Source of the DNA: Flavobacterium xinjiangense
GTDB taxonomy: Bacteria > Bacteroidota > Bacteroidia > Flavobacteriales > Flavobacteriaceae
Assembly (NCBI RefSeq): GCF_900142885.1
Contig: NZ_FRCL01000001.1
Location: 290,311-354,310, forward strand
Direction of reading: 5' to 3'
Length of the DNA stretch: 64,000 nt
In this document: positions 16,118 to 25,272 of the stretch, in pieces
Position numbering within the stretch: position 1 is the first letter of the stretch
How the letters are laid out: every line of letters starts with the position of its first letter
Notes under the pieces: generated by a model
Told to the model about the DNA's origin: nothing
The model's database searches: none
What the model saw: the letters and a program-made list of their open reading frames with translations, nothing else
Position numbers and translations under genes: made by a program

Positions 16118-18295
16118 ATGGGAAAACATGTTTTTTTTAAAATAATTTTAGTATTAGGATTTTTTACTACGGAAGCAAACTACGCATCCAACTTTGATTA
16201 TACGATAAAAAAAAATGTTTTCCATAAAACACGCCACACCTTAAATCCAGCTTATAAAAAAAGGGCTCAAGAATCCGTTGCTAGTATTGCTCCCATTCTA
16301 ATTGCTCAAAACAACAATCAACCCTACTGCCCAGGAACTTCTTTAAATATTGTAAGTGATATATTAATAGCAGACCCCGACAATTTCATCACTTCTATTT
16401 ATATACAGATTTCTTCGGGCTATATTAACGGTGAAGACGTACTTTCATTGGCAGGAACCCATCCATCAATTACAAGTAATTGGGATGGTTTATCAGGAAA
16501 ATTTACTTTAACCGGATCAACAGGACAACCAAGCACTGCAGCGTTCATAGCCGCCATAAAAGACATAAAATATTCCAGTAGCAACGCATCTCCTTCGGGA
16601 ATTCGTAGTTTCTCAATTACAATAGGCCAAGCAAATTACTTAGCCAGAAACGGTCATTATTATGAATACATCTCGAATCCTGGAATCAGTTGGACAGCAG
16701 CAAAAGCAGCCGCAGAGAATAGCACTTATTTTGGACTAAAAGGATATTTAGCCACAATTACCGCTCCCGATGAAGCACAACTTTGCGGAGCACAAGCAAA
16801 CGGAAACGGATGGATTGGTGCCAGCGATGCAGAAACAGAGGGCGTCTGGAAATGGGTAACTGGCCCCGAAAACGGTACTGTATTCTGGAATGGAGGAGTG
16901 AATGGCACATCACCAACTTATTCAAATTGGAACATAGGAGAACCTAATAACAGTAATAATAATGAACATTATGCACACGTAAAAGCTCCCGGCGTTACAG
17001 GAATCGCAGGGTCATGGAATGATTTACAATTAAACGGGGATGCAACAGGAAATTATCAAGCTAAAGGATACATTGTAGAATTTGGCGGAATGCCAAACGA
17101 CTTACCACTCCAAATTTCAACAAGTACAACAATCACGATTCCTAAAATTACAAATACAACTCCCTCGCAAAGATGCGATTCAGGAAGCGTGACGCTTAAA
17201 GCCTCAGCTTCTGACGGAACTGTAAATTGGTTTGATGCTGCAACCGGAGGAAATCTATTAGCAACAGGAAACTCCTATTCAACGCCAAATTTATCTACAA
17301 CCACAACCTATTATGTAGATGCAGGTGCTAATTGCACCACCCCGCGAACAGCAATTATTGCGACTATAAATGCTACTCCTATAATAACTTCAACCAATAC
17401 ACCTGCAACAAGATGCGGTGCCGGCGCAGTTACGCTCCAAGCAACTGTTAGTGCAGGGACAATCAATTGGTATTCAGTTGCAACCGGAGGAGCAGTTGAA
17501 GGAACCGGGACAAGCTTTATTATTTCTACTATTTCTCAAAACACAACATATTACGCTGAAGCGCAAAATAACGGTTGTACTAGTAGCACCCGAATTCCCG
17601 TTGAAATTAAAATTTACACGCCACTTGTCGTTATGGATCAGGAATTAACTTTGTGCAAATCAGCGATACTAACACTTGACGCCCAAATCCCAAACATGAC
17701 CTATTTATGGTCAACTGGAGAAAACACGCAAACAATTAGCATTAAAACTGCCGGAAATTATTACGTTGATATAACTAGCCCTACACCGGAAAACTGCACC
17801 AGCAGGAAAAAGATAAATGTTATTGAACATAATACTCCTGAGATTGATCGTGTTGATGTCAATGAAACAAAAGTCGTAATTTATTTAAAAAAGGAAGAAG
17901 CTTATTTTGAATATTCTGTTGACGGCATCAACTTTCAAAATTCAAATGTATTTTTTAATGCGCCCAGTGGCCTGCAAACTGCTTATGTAAGAGAAGTTAA
18001 TTTCTGTAGTTATGATACAAAACCCTTTATTGTACTAATTGCACCTAAGTATTTCACTCCAAACAATGATTCTTATAATGATGTATGGGAAGTAAAAGGA
18101 TTGGTAAACTATCCAGAAGCCGAAGTCTCTATTTTTGACCGATATGGAAAGTTGATTACACGTCTAAATGCAAAAAAACTAATGTGGGATGGTACATTTA
18201 ATAAAAGTTTATTACCGGCATCCGATTATTGGTACATTTTAAAAATTGACAATACCAAACCTCAATTAAGCGGCCATTTTTCTCTTAAAAGATAA
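16118..18295 (+). CDS. T9SS-secreted C-type lectin adhesin with gliding-type C-terminal domain
   Basis: The 725-residue exported protein has a signal sequence (1-23), then a beta-rich region (60-175), a C-type lectin domain (about 175-330) with NIGEPNN and GSWNDLQ, the classic Ca/sugar-binding EPN and WND pairs. Two Ig-like repeats follow (about 345-500; CDSGSVTLKASASDGTVNWF and its copy CGAGAVTLQATVSAGTINWY). It ends with a CHU_C/gliding-motility domain (about 640-725) of the type B T9SS sorting kind (YFTPNNDSYNDVWEVKG, IFDRYGKLI). It is probably a surface adhesin binding glycans. The carbohydrate target is unknown. Confidence 0.9.
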   Translation: MGKHVFFKIILVLGFFTTEANYASNFDYTIKKNVFHKTRHTLNPAYKKRAQESVASIAPILIAQNNNQPYCPGTSLNIVSDILIADPDNFITSIYIQISSGYINGEDVLSLAGTHPSITSNWDGLSGKFTLTGSTGQPSTAAFIAAIKDIKYSSSNASPSGIRSFSITIGQANYLARNGHYYEYISNPGISWTAAKAAAENSTYFGLKGYLATITAPDEAQLCGAQANGNGWIGASDAETEGVWKWVTGPENGTVFWNGGVNGTSPTYSNWNIGEPNNSNNNEHYAHVKAPGVTGIAGSWNDLQLNGDATGNYQAKGYIVEFGGMPNDLPLQISTSTTITIPKITNTTPSQRCDSGSVTLKASASDGTVNWFDAATGGNLLATGNSYSTPNLSTTTTYYVDAGANCTTPRTAIIATINATPIITSTNTPATRCGAGAVTLQATVSAGTINWYSVATGGAVEGTGTSFIISTISQNTTYYAEAQNNGCTSSTRIPVEIKIYTPLVVMDQELTLCKSAILTLDAQIPNMTYLWSTGENTQTISIKTAGNYYVDITSPTPENCTSRKKINVIEHNTPEIDRVDVNETKVVIYLKKEEAYFEYSVDGINFQNSNVFFNAPSGLQTAYVREVNFCSYDTKPFIVLIAPKYFTPNNDSYNDVWEVKGLVNYPEAEVSIFDRYGKLITRLNAKKLMWDGTFNKSLLPASDYWYILKIDNTKPQLSGHFSLKR

Positions 18296-18311
18296 GCTCC
18301 TCTTAATTTTA

Positions 18312-19445
18312 TCAGCTGATTTTCTGCTGAATCTCATTTAAAATATAAAGATAATCTTCTTGGTTTTTTACAAAATCCCGATCCGAAACATCAATGATTA
18401 ATACATTTAATTCCGTTTGTGATTTAATATAGTCCAAATAGCCATTATTGATTTTATCTAAATATTCAGCTGGAATTTTTTGTTCATAGCTTCTGCCTCT
18501 CTTCTTGATGTTTTGCAACAATCGTTCTGAATTTTGGTATAAATAAATATACAAATCCGGTTTTGGCATTTCTCTATAAATGATATCAAAAAGATTACGA
18601 TACAAACGATATTCATCCTCTGCAAGCGTGATTTTAGCAAAAATCAACGATTTAAAAATATGATAATCAGCCACTATGAAATCTTTAAACAGATCAAATT
18701 GCGCTAAATCATCTGATAATTGCTGGTACCTGTCGGCAAGGAATGACATTTCAAGCGGAAACGCATAGCGGTTTTGGTCTTTGTAAAATTTGGGTAAAAA
18801 AGGATTGTCGGCAAAACGTTCCAAAACTGTTTTTGCATTGAAATCTTCCGAAATTTTTGTAGCCAAAGTTGTTTTCCCTGCTCCAATATTTCCTTCAAAG
18901 GCAACGTAATTAAATTGTTCCAAAGAAATACTTTGCAAAGGGCTTCTTAATTCCTGGATTACTTTGCAAACACTTTGATCTGGTGAGGATTCTAATAACT
19001 CCGAAATTGTTTTTTTGAGAACAGGATGTTTCCAATCTAAATTTAAATCTTGGATAGGCAGCAAAACAAACTTCCTGTTTTGCATTAAAGGATGTGGAAT
19101 CTGGAGTTTTTCAGAATCAATAATTTCCTCATCAAAAGAGATCAAGTCTACATCTATAATTCGAGATTGATACCCTAGTTTGTTACTTCGAACCCTACCT
19201 GATTTTTTTTCAACTTTTAGAACTTGATTTAAAACTTTCTGCGCGGAGTTCGTCGTATGAATAACTGCAACACAATTATAAAAAGCATCACTCTCAAAAC
19301 CCCATGCCGGAGACTCATACAATCTGGAAACTTTTATTACTGTTCCCACTTCCTGATGAATCAATTGCAAACAATTTTCGATATTTTCCAATCGATTTCC
19401 TTGATTACTTCCTAGAGATAAAACGACCTGATGTTGTGATTTCAT
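18312..19445 (-). CDS. folK: HPPK (FolK) fused to deoxynucleoside kinase
   Basis: The N-terminal half (about 5-165) is 2-amino-4-hydroxy-6-hydroxymethyldihydropteridine pyrophosphokinase, with LSLGSNQGNR, YESPAWGF, RSRIIDVDLISFDE-like SRIIDVDLISFD and HPLMQNRKFVL. The C-terminal half (about 175-377) is a deoxynucleoside kinase with the P-loop FEGNIGAGKTTLA and the lid RGRSYEQKIP. Folate synthesis and nucleotide salvage are thus on one polypeptide. The fusion is known in Bacteroidota. No frameshift separates the halves. It converges with the adhesin gene, 16 bases away. Confidence 0.92.
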   Translation of the reverse strand: MKSQHQVVLSLGSNQGNRLENIENCLQLIHQEVGTVIKVSRLYESPAWGFESDAFYNCVAVIHTTNSAQKVLNQVLKVEKKSGRVRSNKLGYQSRIIDVDLISFDEEIIDSEKLQIPHPLMQNRKFVLLPIQDLNLDWKHPVLKKTISELLESSPDQSVCKVIQELRSPLQSISLEQFNYVAFEGNIGAGKTTLATKISEDFNAKTVLERFADNPFLPKFYKDQNRYAFPLEMSFLADRYQQLSDDLAQFDLFKDFIVADYHIFKSLIFAKITLAEDEYRLYRNLFDIIYREMPKPDLYIYLYQNSERLLQNIKKRGRSYEQKIPAEYLDKINNGYLDYIKSQTELNVLIIDVSDRDFVKNQEDYLYILNEIQQKIS

Positions 19446-19581
19446 ATTAAGCGCAAATTAACTAAAAGAATTTTAGAATAGAAGTATCTTTGCAAAGAGT
19501 GTTGATAACTAATTTTAGAATTTAAAACCCTAAAGCTGTAACAAATTGACCTCTTTTGAGACTTATTAAAAAAATATAAAT

Positions 19582-21342
19582 ATGAAATTTTTAGGAAATG
19601 TACTGGCTACCATCATAGGTATTTTTGTTTTTTTCATGCTGTTCTTTTTCGGGATACTGATTATTGGAGCCATTTTTGGAGGAGAATCTGAAGGCGTTAA
19701 GGTCAAAAGCAATTCTGTGATTGAACTGAATTTAGAAGATATAAAAAATGATTATGCAGGAAAATATAAAGATCCTTGGATGACTATTTTTTCAGAAAAC
19801 AAAAAAGTAGGTCTAACAGACATAATAAATGCCGTTGAGGAAGCAAAAACGGATGATGATATCAAAGGGATATCAATTCTAAATAACAATTCTTCTATAG
19901 GTATGGCCCAAAGCAAAGCGTTGAGAGACGCTCTGGAAGATTTTAAAAAATCTGGAAAATTTGTAATGGCTTATGCCAATTCTTATTCTCAAAAAGAGTA
20001 CTATTTAAACTCTGTTGCCAATACCGTTTATTTGAATCCTGTAGGTGATATGGATTTCAAAGGTCTTTCTGCTGAACTTATGTTTTTCAAAGATTTACAA
20101 GAAAAATCAGGTGTTAAAATGGAAGTGATACGTCACGGAAAATACAAAAGTGCCGTAGAACCTTTCCTTGAAAATAAAATGAGTGATGCTAACAGAGAAC
20201 AAGTTACCGCTTTATTAAACTCGGTTTGGGCTTCAATTGTAACTGATATTTCCAAAAGCAGAAATGTATCGGTGGCTAAATTAAATGAAATTGCAAACGG
20301 GCTTTTGGCAAGAACCCCTCAAATGGCAAAAGCGGAGAAATTAGTCGATGTTATTGCTTACGAAGATGTCTATCATAATGCCATTAAAAACATTTTGAAA
20401 GTCGACAAAGACGAAGACTACAATAAAGTTACTATTTTGGATTATGCCAAAAATGTAGCAACAACTTCAAAAATGAGTGATGCTAAGGATCAAATTGCAA
20501 TTATTTACGCTCAAGGCGAAATCATGAGCGGTGAAGGTGATGTAAATACAATCGGTGAAGGTTCCATGCGCCGTTCGTTGCAAGAAGCACGAAAAAACAA
20601 AGACGTAAAAGCAATTGTACTAAGAATCAATAGCCCAGGAGGAAGCGCTTTGACTTCTGACTTGATCTGGCGAGAAATTGAACTGACTAAAAAAGTTAAG
20701 CCCGTAGTTGTTTCTATGGGGAATTATGCAGCTTCAGGAGGCTATTATATTGCCTGTAATGCTAATACTATTTTTGCAGAAAACAACACAATCACCGGCT
20801 CGATAGGTGTCTTTGGAATATTACCTAATTTCACTCAGTTGGCAACAAAAATAGGAATTAATACAGAACAGGTAAAAACCCACGAAAACGCCGCAAATTA
20901 TAGTCCTTTTTTACCATTAGACGAAAAATTCAAAGCCGTTACTCTTGAAGGTGTCGAACATATTTACAAAACATTTGTAACCCACGTGGCTCAAGGACGA
21001 AAAATGACATTTGCACAAGTGGATGCCATTGCACAAGGAAGAGTTTGGTCTGGTTCTGAAGCTTTAAAAAACGGACTTGTAGATAAAATTGGAGGTTTGG
21101 ATGATGCCATTCATGAAGCCGCAAGAATCGCAAAAACAAAAAATTACAGTACACAAAACTATCCGGAATACGAGAAAAACTTCAATGATCTCTTAGAAAG
21201 TTTACCATTTTCTAACTCTAAAGCAGCCTTTATTAAAGAAGAAATAGGAGAAGAAAACTATAAAATTATGGAACAAATAAAAAGATTACAATCGCAAAAA
21301 GGAGTCCAAGCCATGATGCCATTTGAAATCAACATCCAATAG
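19582..21342 (+). CDS. sppA: signal peptide peptidase SppA, 67K type
   Basis: The 586-residue protein is the long, duplicated form of SppA. It has one N-terminal membrane segment (about 8-33). The N-terminal half supplies the catalytic Lys (RHGKYKSAVEPF) and the C-terminal half the nucleophile Ser in MGNYAASGGYYIAC; INSPGGSALTSD is also present. It degrades leftover signal peptides in the inner membrane. TATCTTTG at 19485-19492 is a likely -7 box, and a hairpin terminator follows. Confidence 0.95.
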   Translation: MKFLGNVLATIIGIFVFFMLFFFGILIIGAIFGGESEGVKVKSNSVIELNLEDIKNDYAGKYKDPWMTIFSENKKVGLTDIINAVEEAKTDDDIKGISILNNNSSIGMAQSKALRDALEDFKKSGKFVMAYANSYSQKEYYLNSVANTVYLNPVGDMDFKGLSAELMFFKDLQEKSGVKMEVIRHGKYKSAVEPFLENKMSDANREQVTALLNSVWASIVTDISKSRNVSVAKLNEIANGLLARTPQMAKAEKLVDVIAYEDVYHNAIKNILKVDKDEDYNKVTILDYAKNVATTSKMSDAKDQIAIIYAQGEIMSGEGDVNTIGEGSMRRSLQEARKNKDVKAIVLRINSPGGSALTSDLIWREIELTKKVKPVVVSMGNYAASGGYYIACNANTIFAENNTITGSIGVFGILPNFTQLATKIGINTEQVKTHENAANYSPFLPLDEKFKAVTLEGVEHIYKTFVTHVAQGRKMTFAQVDAIAQGRVWSGSEALKNGLVDKIGGLDDAIHEAARIAKTKNYSTQNYPEYEKNFNDLLESLPFSNSKAAFIKEEIGEENYKIMEQIKRLQSQKGVQAMMPFEINIQ

Positions 21343-21368
21343 TATTTTTTCAATTTAAATTAAAAACG

Positions 21369-21398
21369 AATCCGTTTAAGTACTTGCTTAAACGGATT
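21369..21398 (+). terminator. terminator of sppA
   Basis: Perfect 12-bp stem AATCCGTTTAAG / CTTAAACGGATT with a 6-base loop and T-rich tail. Confidence 0.85.
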
Positions 21399-21519
21399 TG
21401 CTTTTTGCAATAAACTATTATTTAGGATAATATTAGAAAGTTCTAAATCTTAAACTATTATTTTTGTAGGAAGTCATGCAGATTTTTTGCTAAACTTAGT
21501 AATCTAAAGAAAGAACATC

Positions 21520-24153
21520 ATGATAAAGAAAATTCTAGAAATCCTTTTAATTATAATTCTCCTATTTGCAGTTTCGCTGTTTGCTGTACCTTATTTTTTT
21601 AAAGACCAAATAAAAGCTAAAATTACCCAAGCCATCAATAACAAAGTTGACGCCAAGGTTTCCTTTGCGGATGCTGACTTGAGTTTGTTCAAAAATTTTC
21701 CAAATGCGAATGTTACACTGGACAAATTAGTCATTATTAACAAAGCTCCTTTTGAGGGAGATACTTTAGTTTCATTGGGCGAATTAAATTTAAAAATGTC
21801 AATCAAAGAACTTTTTAAAGGCAAAGAAGAAGTGATGAATATTGACGGGATAACTTCCAAAAATGGTTTAATTAATATCATATTCAACAAAGACGGAATT
21901 GCGAATTACGATATCGCTTTAAAAGATAAAAAAACTGCAGCCGATGGTAAGAGTAACCCTTTGTCATTAAAAATTCAGGATTATAAAATAGAGAATTTCA
22001 AGTTTAAATATTTTGACGAAAGTTCAAAAATAAAAATGGTAATTGATAGTCTGAACCATGAAGGAACCGGGAATTTTGCAGCTCAAAAATTAGATTTGGT
22101 TACTAAATCTACTGCGAAAATCTCTTTAGACATGGATAAAGTCAATTATATGAAAAATGTTGCCTTGACTCTCGATGCAGTTTTAGGAATTGATTTAGAC
22201 AAAAGCAAATACACATTCAAAGAAAACAAAGCACTGATCAACCAGTTGCCACTAGAATTTGATGGATTTATTCAAATGGTAGAAGCGGGTCAGCAATATA
22301 ATTTAAAATTTAAAACACCAACTTCATCATTCAAAAATTTCTTGGGAGTTATTCCTGCGGCATATGCGGCAAGTTTGAATAATGTAAAAACTACTGGGGA
22401 TTTTACAGTTGTGGGTTTTGCACAAGGATTGTATTCAGACACCACCGTTCCAAAATTCAAAATTGAAATTGCATCGAACAATGCGTCATTTCAGTATCCT
22501 AATTTACCTAAATCAGTTCAAAACATTGTTATTGACACTAAAATCATAAATGAAACGGGTATTCTAAACGATACTTATGTCAACCTTGACAAACTTTCTT
22601 TCAAAATAGATCAGGATGTTTTCAATGCCAAAGCAAACATTAGAAATATCACAAAAAACCCCATAATAGACGCCGCTTTAAAAGGAACCATCAACTTGGC
22701 TAATGTAACTAAAGCCTATCCTGTAAAATTAGACAAACCTTTATCTGGGATTTTGAATGCGGATGTGACTACTAAATTTGATATGGAATCAGTAGAGAAA
22801 AGCCAATATCAAAATATTAACAATGCAGGGACTATGAGTTTGTCCGGTTTCAATTATGTGGATGAAAACAGCAAAACAATGAACATCAGCAATGCTTTAG
22901 TTCAGTTTAATCCAAGTCAGGTCGATTTGAAGCAATTCAATGCAACAACAGGCAAAAGTGACATTAGTGTTACGGGAATTTTAGAAAATTTTTACGGATT
23001 TATATTTAGAAATCAAGAATTGAAAGGAAATTTTAATATGAATTCCAAGCAATTGGCCGTAAGTGATTTTATAACAACTGCCGACAAAACAAAAAATGCC
23101 ACGACGATTCAGGATAAAAAAGCAGACGCCATGAAAATTCCAGCTTTCTTGAATTGTACGCTGACTGCAAAAGCGACTACGGTTCTATATGACAATTTAA
23201 CCTTGAAAGATGTATCTGGAAAACTGATTGTAAACGACCAAAAAGTAACTTTAGAAAATGTAAAAACATCTATTTTTGGAGGAACAATTGGCGTAAATGG
23301 AGCTGTTTCCACAAAAGGAAAAACACCTGTTTTCAACATGGATTTAAAATTAAATCAAGTCGATATCGCGCAATCTTTTACGCAACTTGATATGTTGAAA
23401 AAAATTGCGCCAATAGCCGGAATTATCAATGGAAAATTAAATTCAAGTATCAAATTAAACGGGAATCTTGATGCAAAAGAATTGACTCCTGATTTAAAAA
23501 CCTTGACAGGAGATTTATTGGGACAATTACTTTCAACTACTGTAAATTCTACCAATTCAACTTTGTTGACGGCGTTAGGTTCAAATTTGAAATTTATCGA
23601 TGTAAGCAAAATCAATTTGAATGATCTGAAAGCAGCGATTACCTTCAAAGATGGAAAAGTGAATGTAAAACCATTTGACATCAAGTATAAAGACATCAAA
23701 GCGACTATTGGAGGAACGCATGGTTTTGATCAAAGTATGAATTACAATCTAAAATTTGATGTTCCCGCCAAATATTTGGGTTCAGAAGCCAATGCGCTAA
23801 TTGCAAAACTATCGCCTGCAGATGCTGCAAAATTGCAAAGCTTTCCTATAAATGCCGTATTATTAGGTAATTTTACCAATCCGAAAATCACAACTGATAT
23901 CAATAGTGCGGTGACGAAGCTCACGACTCAGTTAGTAAACCAACAAAAAGAACGATTGGTTAAACAAGGAACTTCGGCTCTGAGTGATTATATCAATAAG
24001 AACAAAAAACCAAATGACACCGCTAAAACAACAACTCCTGCAACTCCCGCAACTAAGGAAGAGGTAAAAGCTAAGGCTGCTGAATTATTAAATGGTTTGT
24101 TTAATAAAAAGAAAAAAGTAGAAGAACCCAAAGCGGAGCCTAAAGTTCAATAA
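21520..24153 (+). CDS. AsmA family outer-membrane-assembly-type protein
   Basis: The 877-residue protein has an N-terminal membrane anchor (about 1-28) followed by the AsmA start VDAKVSFADADLSLFKNFPNA and very long beta-rich repeats. A conserved C-terminal AsmA_2-like part follows (IAPIAGIINGKLNSSIKLNG, about 625-830). The tail is low-complexity Lys/Pro/Ala. AsmA-like proteins bridge the periplasm and are linked to lipid transport to the outer membrane. A TATTTTTG box lies at 21459-21466. Confidence 0.85.
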   Translation: MIKKILEILLIIILLFAVSLFAVPYFFKDQIKAKITQAINNKVDAKVSFADADLSLFKNFPNANVTLDKLVIINKAPFEGDTLVSLGELNLKMSIKELFKGKEEVMNIDGITSKNGLINIIFNKDGIANYDIALKDKKTAADGKSNPLSLKIQDYKIENFKFKYFDESSKIKMVIDSLNHEGTGNFAAQKLDLVTKSTAKISLDMDKVNYMKNVALTLDAVLGIDLDKSKYTFKENKALINQLPLEFDGFIQMVEAGQQYNLKFKTPTSSFKNFLGVIPAAYAASLNNVKTTGDFTVVGFAQGLYSDTTVPKFKIEIASNNASFQYPNLPKSVQNIVIDTKIINETGILNDTYVNLDKLSFKIDQDVFNAKANIRNITKNPIIDAALKGTINLANVTKAYPVKLDKPLSGILNADVTTKFDMESVEKSQYQNINNAGTMSLSGFNYVDENSKTMNISNALVQFNPSQVDLKQFNATTGKSDISVTGILENFYGFIFRNQELKGNFNMNSKQLAVSDFITTADKTKNATTIQDKKADAMKIPAFLNCTLTAKATTVLYDNLTLKDVSGKLIVNDQKVTLENVKTSIFGGTIGVNGAVSTKGKTPVFNMDLKLNQVDIAQSFTQLDMLKKIAPIAGIINGKLNSSIKLNGNLDAKELTPDLKTLTGDLLGQLLSTTVNSTNSTLLTALGSNLKFIDVSKINLNDLKAAITFKDGKVNVKPFDIKYKDIKATIGGTHGFDQSMNYNLKFDVPAKYLGSEANALIAKLSPADAAKLQSFPINAVLLGNFTNPKITTDINSAVTKLTTQLVNQQKERLVKQGTSALSDYINKNKKPNDTAKTTTPATPATKEEVKAKAAELLNGLFNKKKKVEEPKAEPKVQ

Positions 24154-24222
24154 AGAATAATTTAAATTATAAAATAGCGGCTTCACTAAAGGTGTTGTAA
24201 AAACAACTTGCATTTATAATTA

Positions 24223-24286
24223 AACCATTAAGAAATTAAGAAAAATTAAGCCTTAAATGGTAACGAAACTTAATTTCTTAATGGTT
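24223..24286 (+). repeat. 18-bp perfect inverted repeat after the AsmA-like gene
   Basis: AACCATTAAGAAATTAAG (24223-24240) and CTTAATTTCTTAATGGTT (24269-24286) pair perfectly, with a 28-base loop and A-run after. It may be a terminator, but the loop is longer than in the other terminators here. Confidence 0.6.
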
Positions 24287-24320
24287 AAAAAAAGCCAATA
24301 GAACCAAAATGGTAGGTTTT

Positions 24321-24379
24321 CTCCATTCTAAAAAGCAGGAATCCCAATAATTGATTGGAATTCCTGCTTTTTTATGGAG
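24321..24379. terminator. terminator of the DUF2797 gene, possibly bidirectional
   Basis: AAAAAGCAGGAAT (from 24330) pairs with ATTCCTGCTTTTT (to 24372). An outer CTCCAT/ATGGAG pair extends the stem past the A and T runs. Confidence 0.85.
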
Positions 24380-24382
24380 TTT

Positions 24383-25177
24383 TTATACATTAATTGTTAC
24401 CACATATCCTTCGGAACCACGAATATTAAAAACCGTTCCGCCTTCAAATATCAGGTATTGGCCTTTTATCCCTGTTAGTTTTCCTTGAAATTGAGGCGTT
24501 TTATCTAAACTTAAACTATTTACTTTATTTGGATATTCTAAAACAGGATAGTGCATTTCATATAAATCATTCTTTTGAGAATAGAAATACTCTTGCACTT
24601 CTGTAGGAATCAAATGTTCTACTTTCAATCGTTCGGCAATCAAATCCACCTGGTCAAAAGTATTTGTTAGCATTTTTCGCCAATTTGTTTTATCGGCATA
24701 ATGATTCTTCAAGGCAACCTCCGTAATTCCTGCTAAATATCGATTTGGGACTTCAACAATCGAAATGGCTTTGTTTGCACCCTGATCAATCCAGCGCGTA
24801 GACATTTGCGTTTTTCTGGTAACTCCTACTTTCACTTCGCTTGACAAAGCTAAATATACAATATGAGGTTGTAATTGTACTTTCTCTTCATAAACCAAAT
24901 CCCTGTCCTGAATACCCAGATGCGCAGTACTCAACTCGGGTTTCATAATCCAATCTCCCACTGCAGCACTAGAATAAAAGCAATCGTAGCAAAATCCCTG
25001 ACGGAATATCTTTTTCTTTTTTCCGCAATTCAAACATTGGAATCCAACAAAATTAATTTCTATATTTTTGTTCAGCAATTGATTCACATTCAAAAAACTA
25101 TTTTCAAAAACCAAGTAATATTGAATTGGGTTTCCAAATTCAGTCTGCATTTTCGTAAGTACACCTTCGTAAGTCAT
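24383..25177 (-). CDS. DUF2797 family protein
   Basis: The 264-residue protein (start ATG at 25177; a longer in-frame start at 25249 is less likely) has a four-Cys knuckle CLNCGKKKKIFRQGFCYDCF (about 50-70), the stretch AHLGIQDRDLVYEEKVQLQP and the helix-rich GVTRKTQMSTRWIDQGA. This pattern is DUF2797, whose function is unknown. The short C-terminal part has the FEGGTVFNIRGSEGYVV ending. It diverges from the GH3 gene across about 95 bases. Confidence 0.85.
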   Translation of the reverse strand: MTYEGVLTKMQTEFGNPIQYYLVFENSFLNVNQLLNKNIEINFVGFQCLNCGKKKKIFRQGFCYDCFYSSAAVGDWIMKPELSTAHLGIQDRDLVYEEKVQLQPHIVYLALSSEVKVGVTRKTQMSTRWIDQGANKAISIVEVPNRYLAGITEVALKNHYADKTNWRKMLTNTFDQVDLIAERLKVEHLIPTEVQEYFYSQKNDLYEMHYPVLEYPNKVNSLSLDKTPQFQGKLTGIKGQYLIFEGGTVFNIRGSEGYVVTINV

Positions 25178-25272
25178 TGTGATTAAAGTTTCAGGTTTAA
25201 CGCTACTAGTTAAACAAATTTTGTTATTTTTGGTAAAGTTATAACTCACAATTCATAATTCATAATTTAAAA

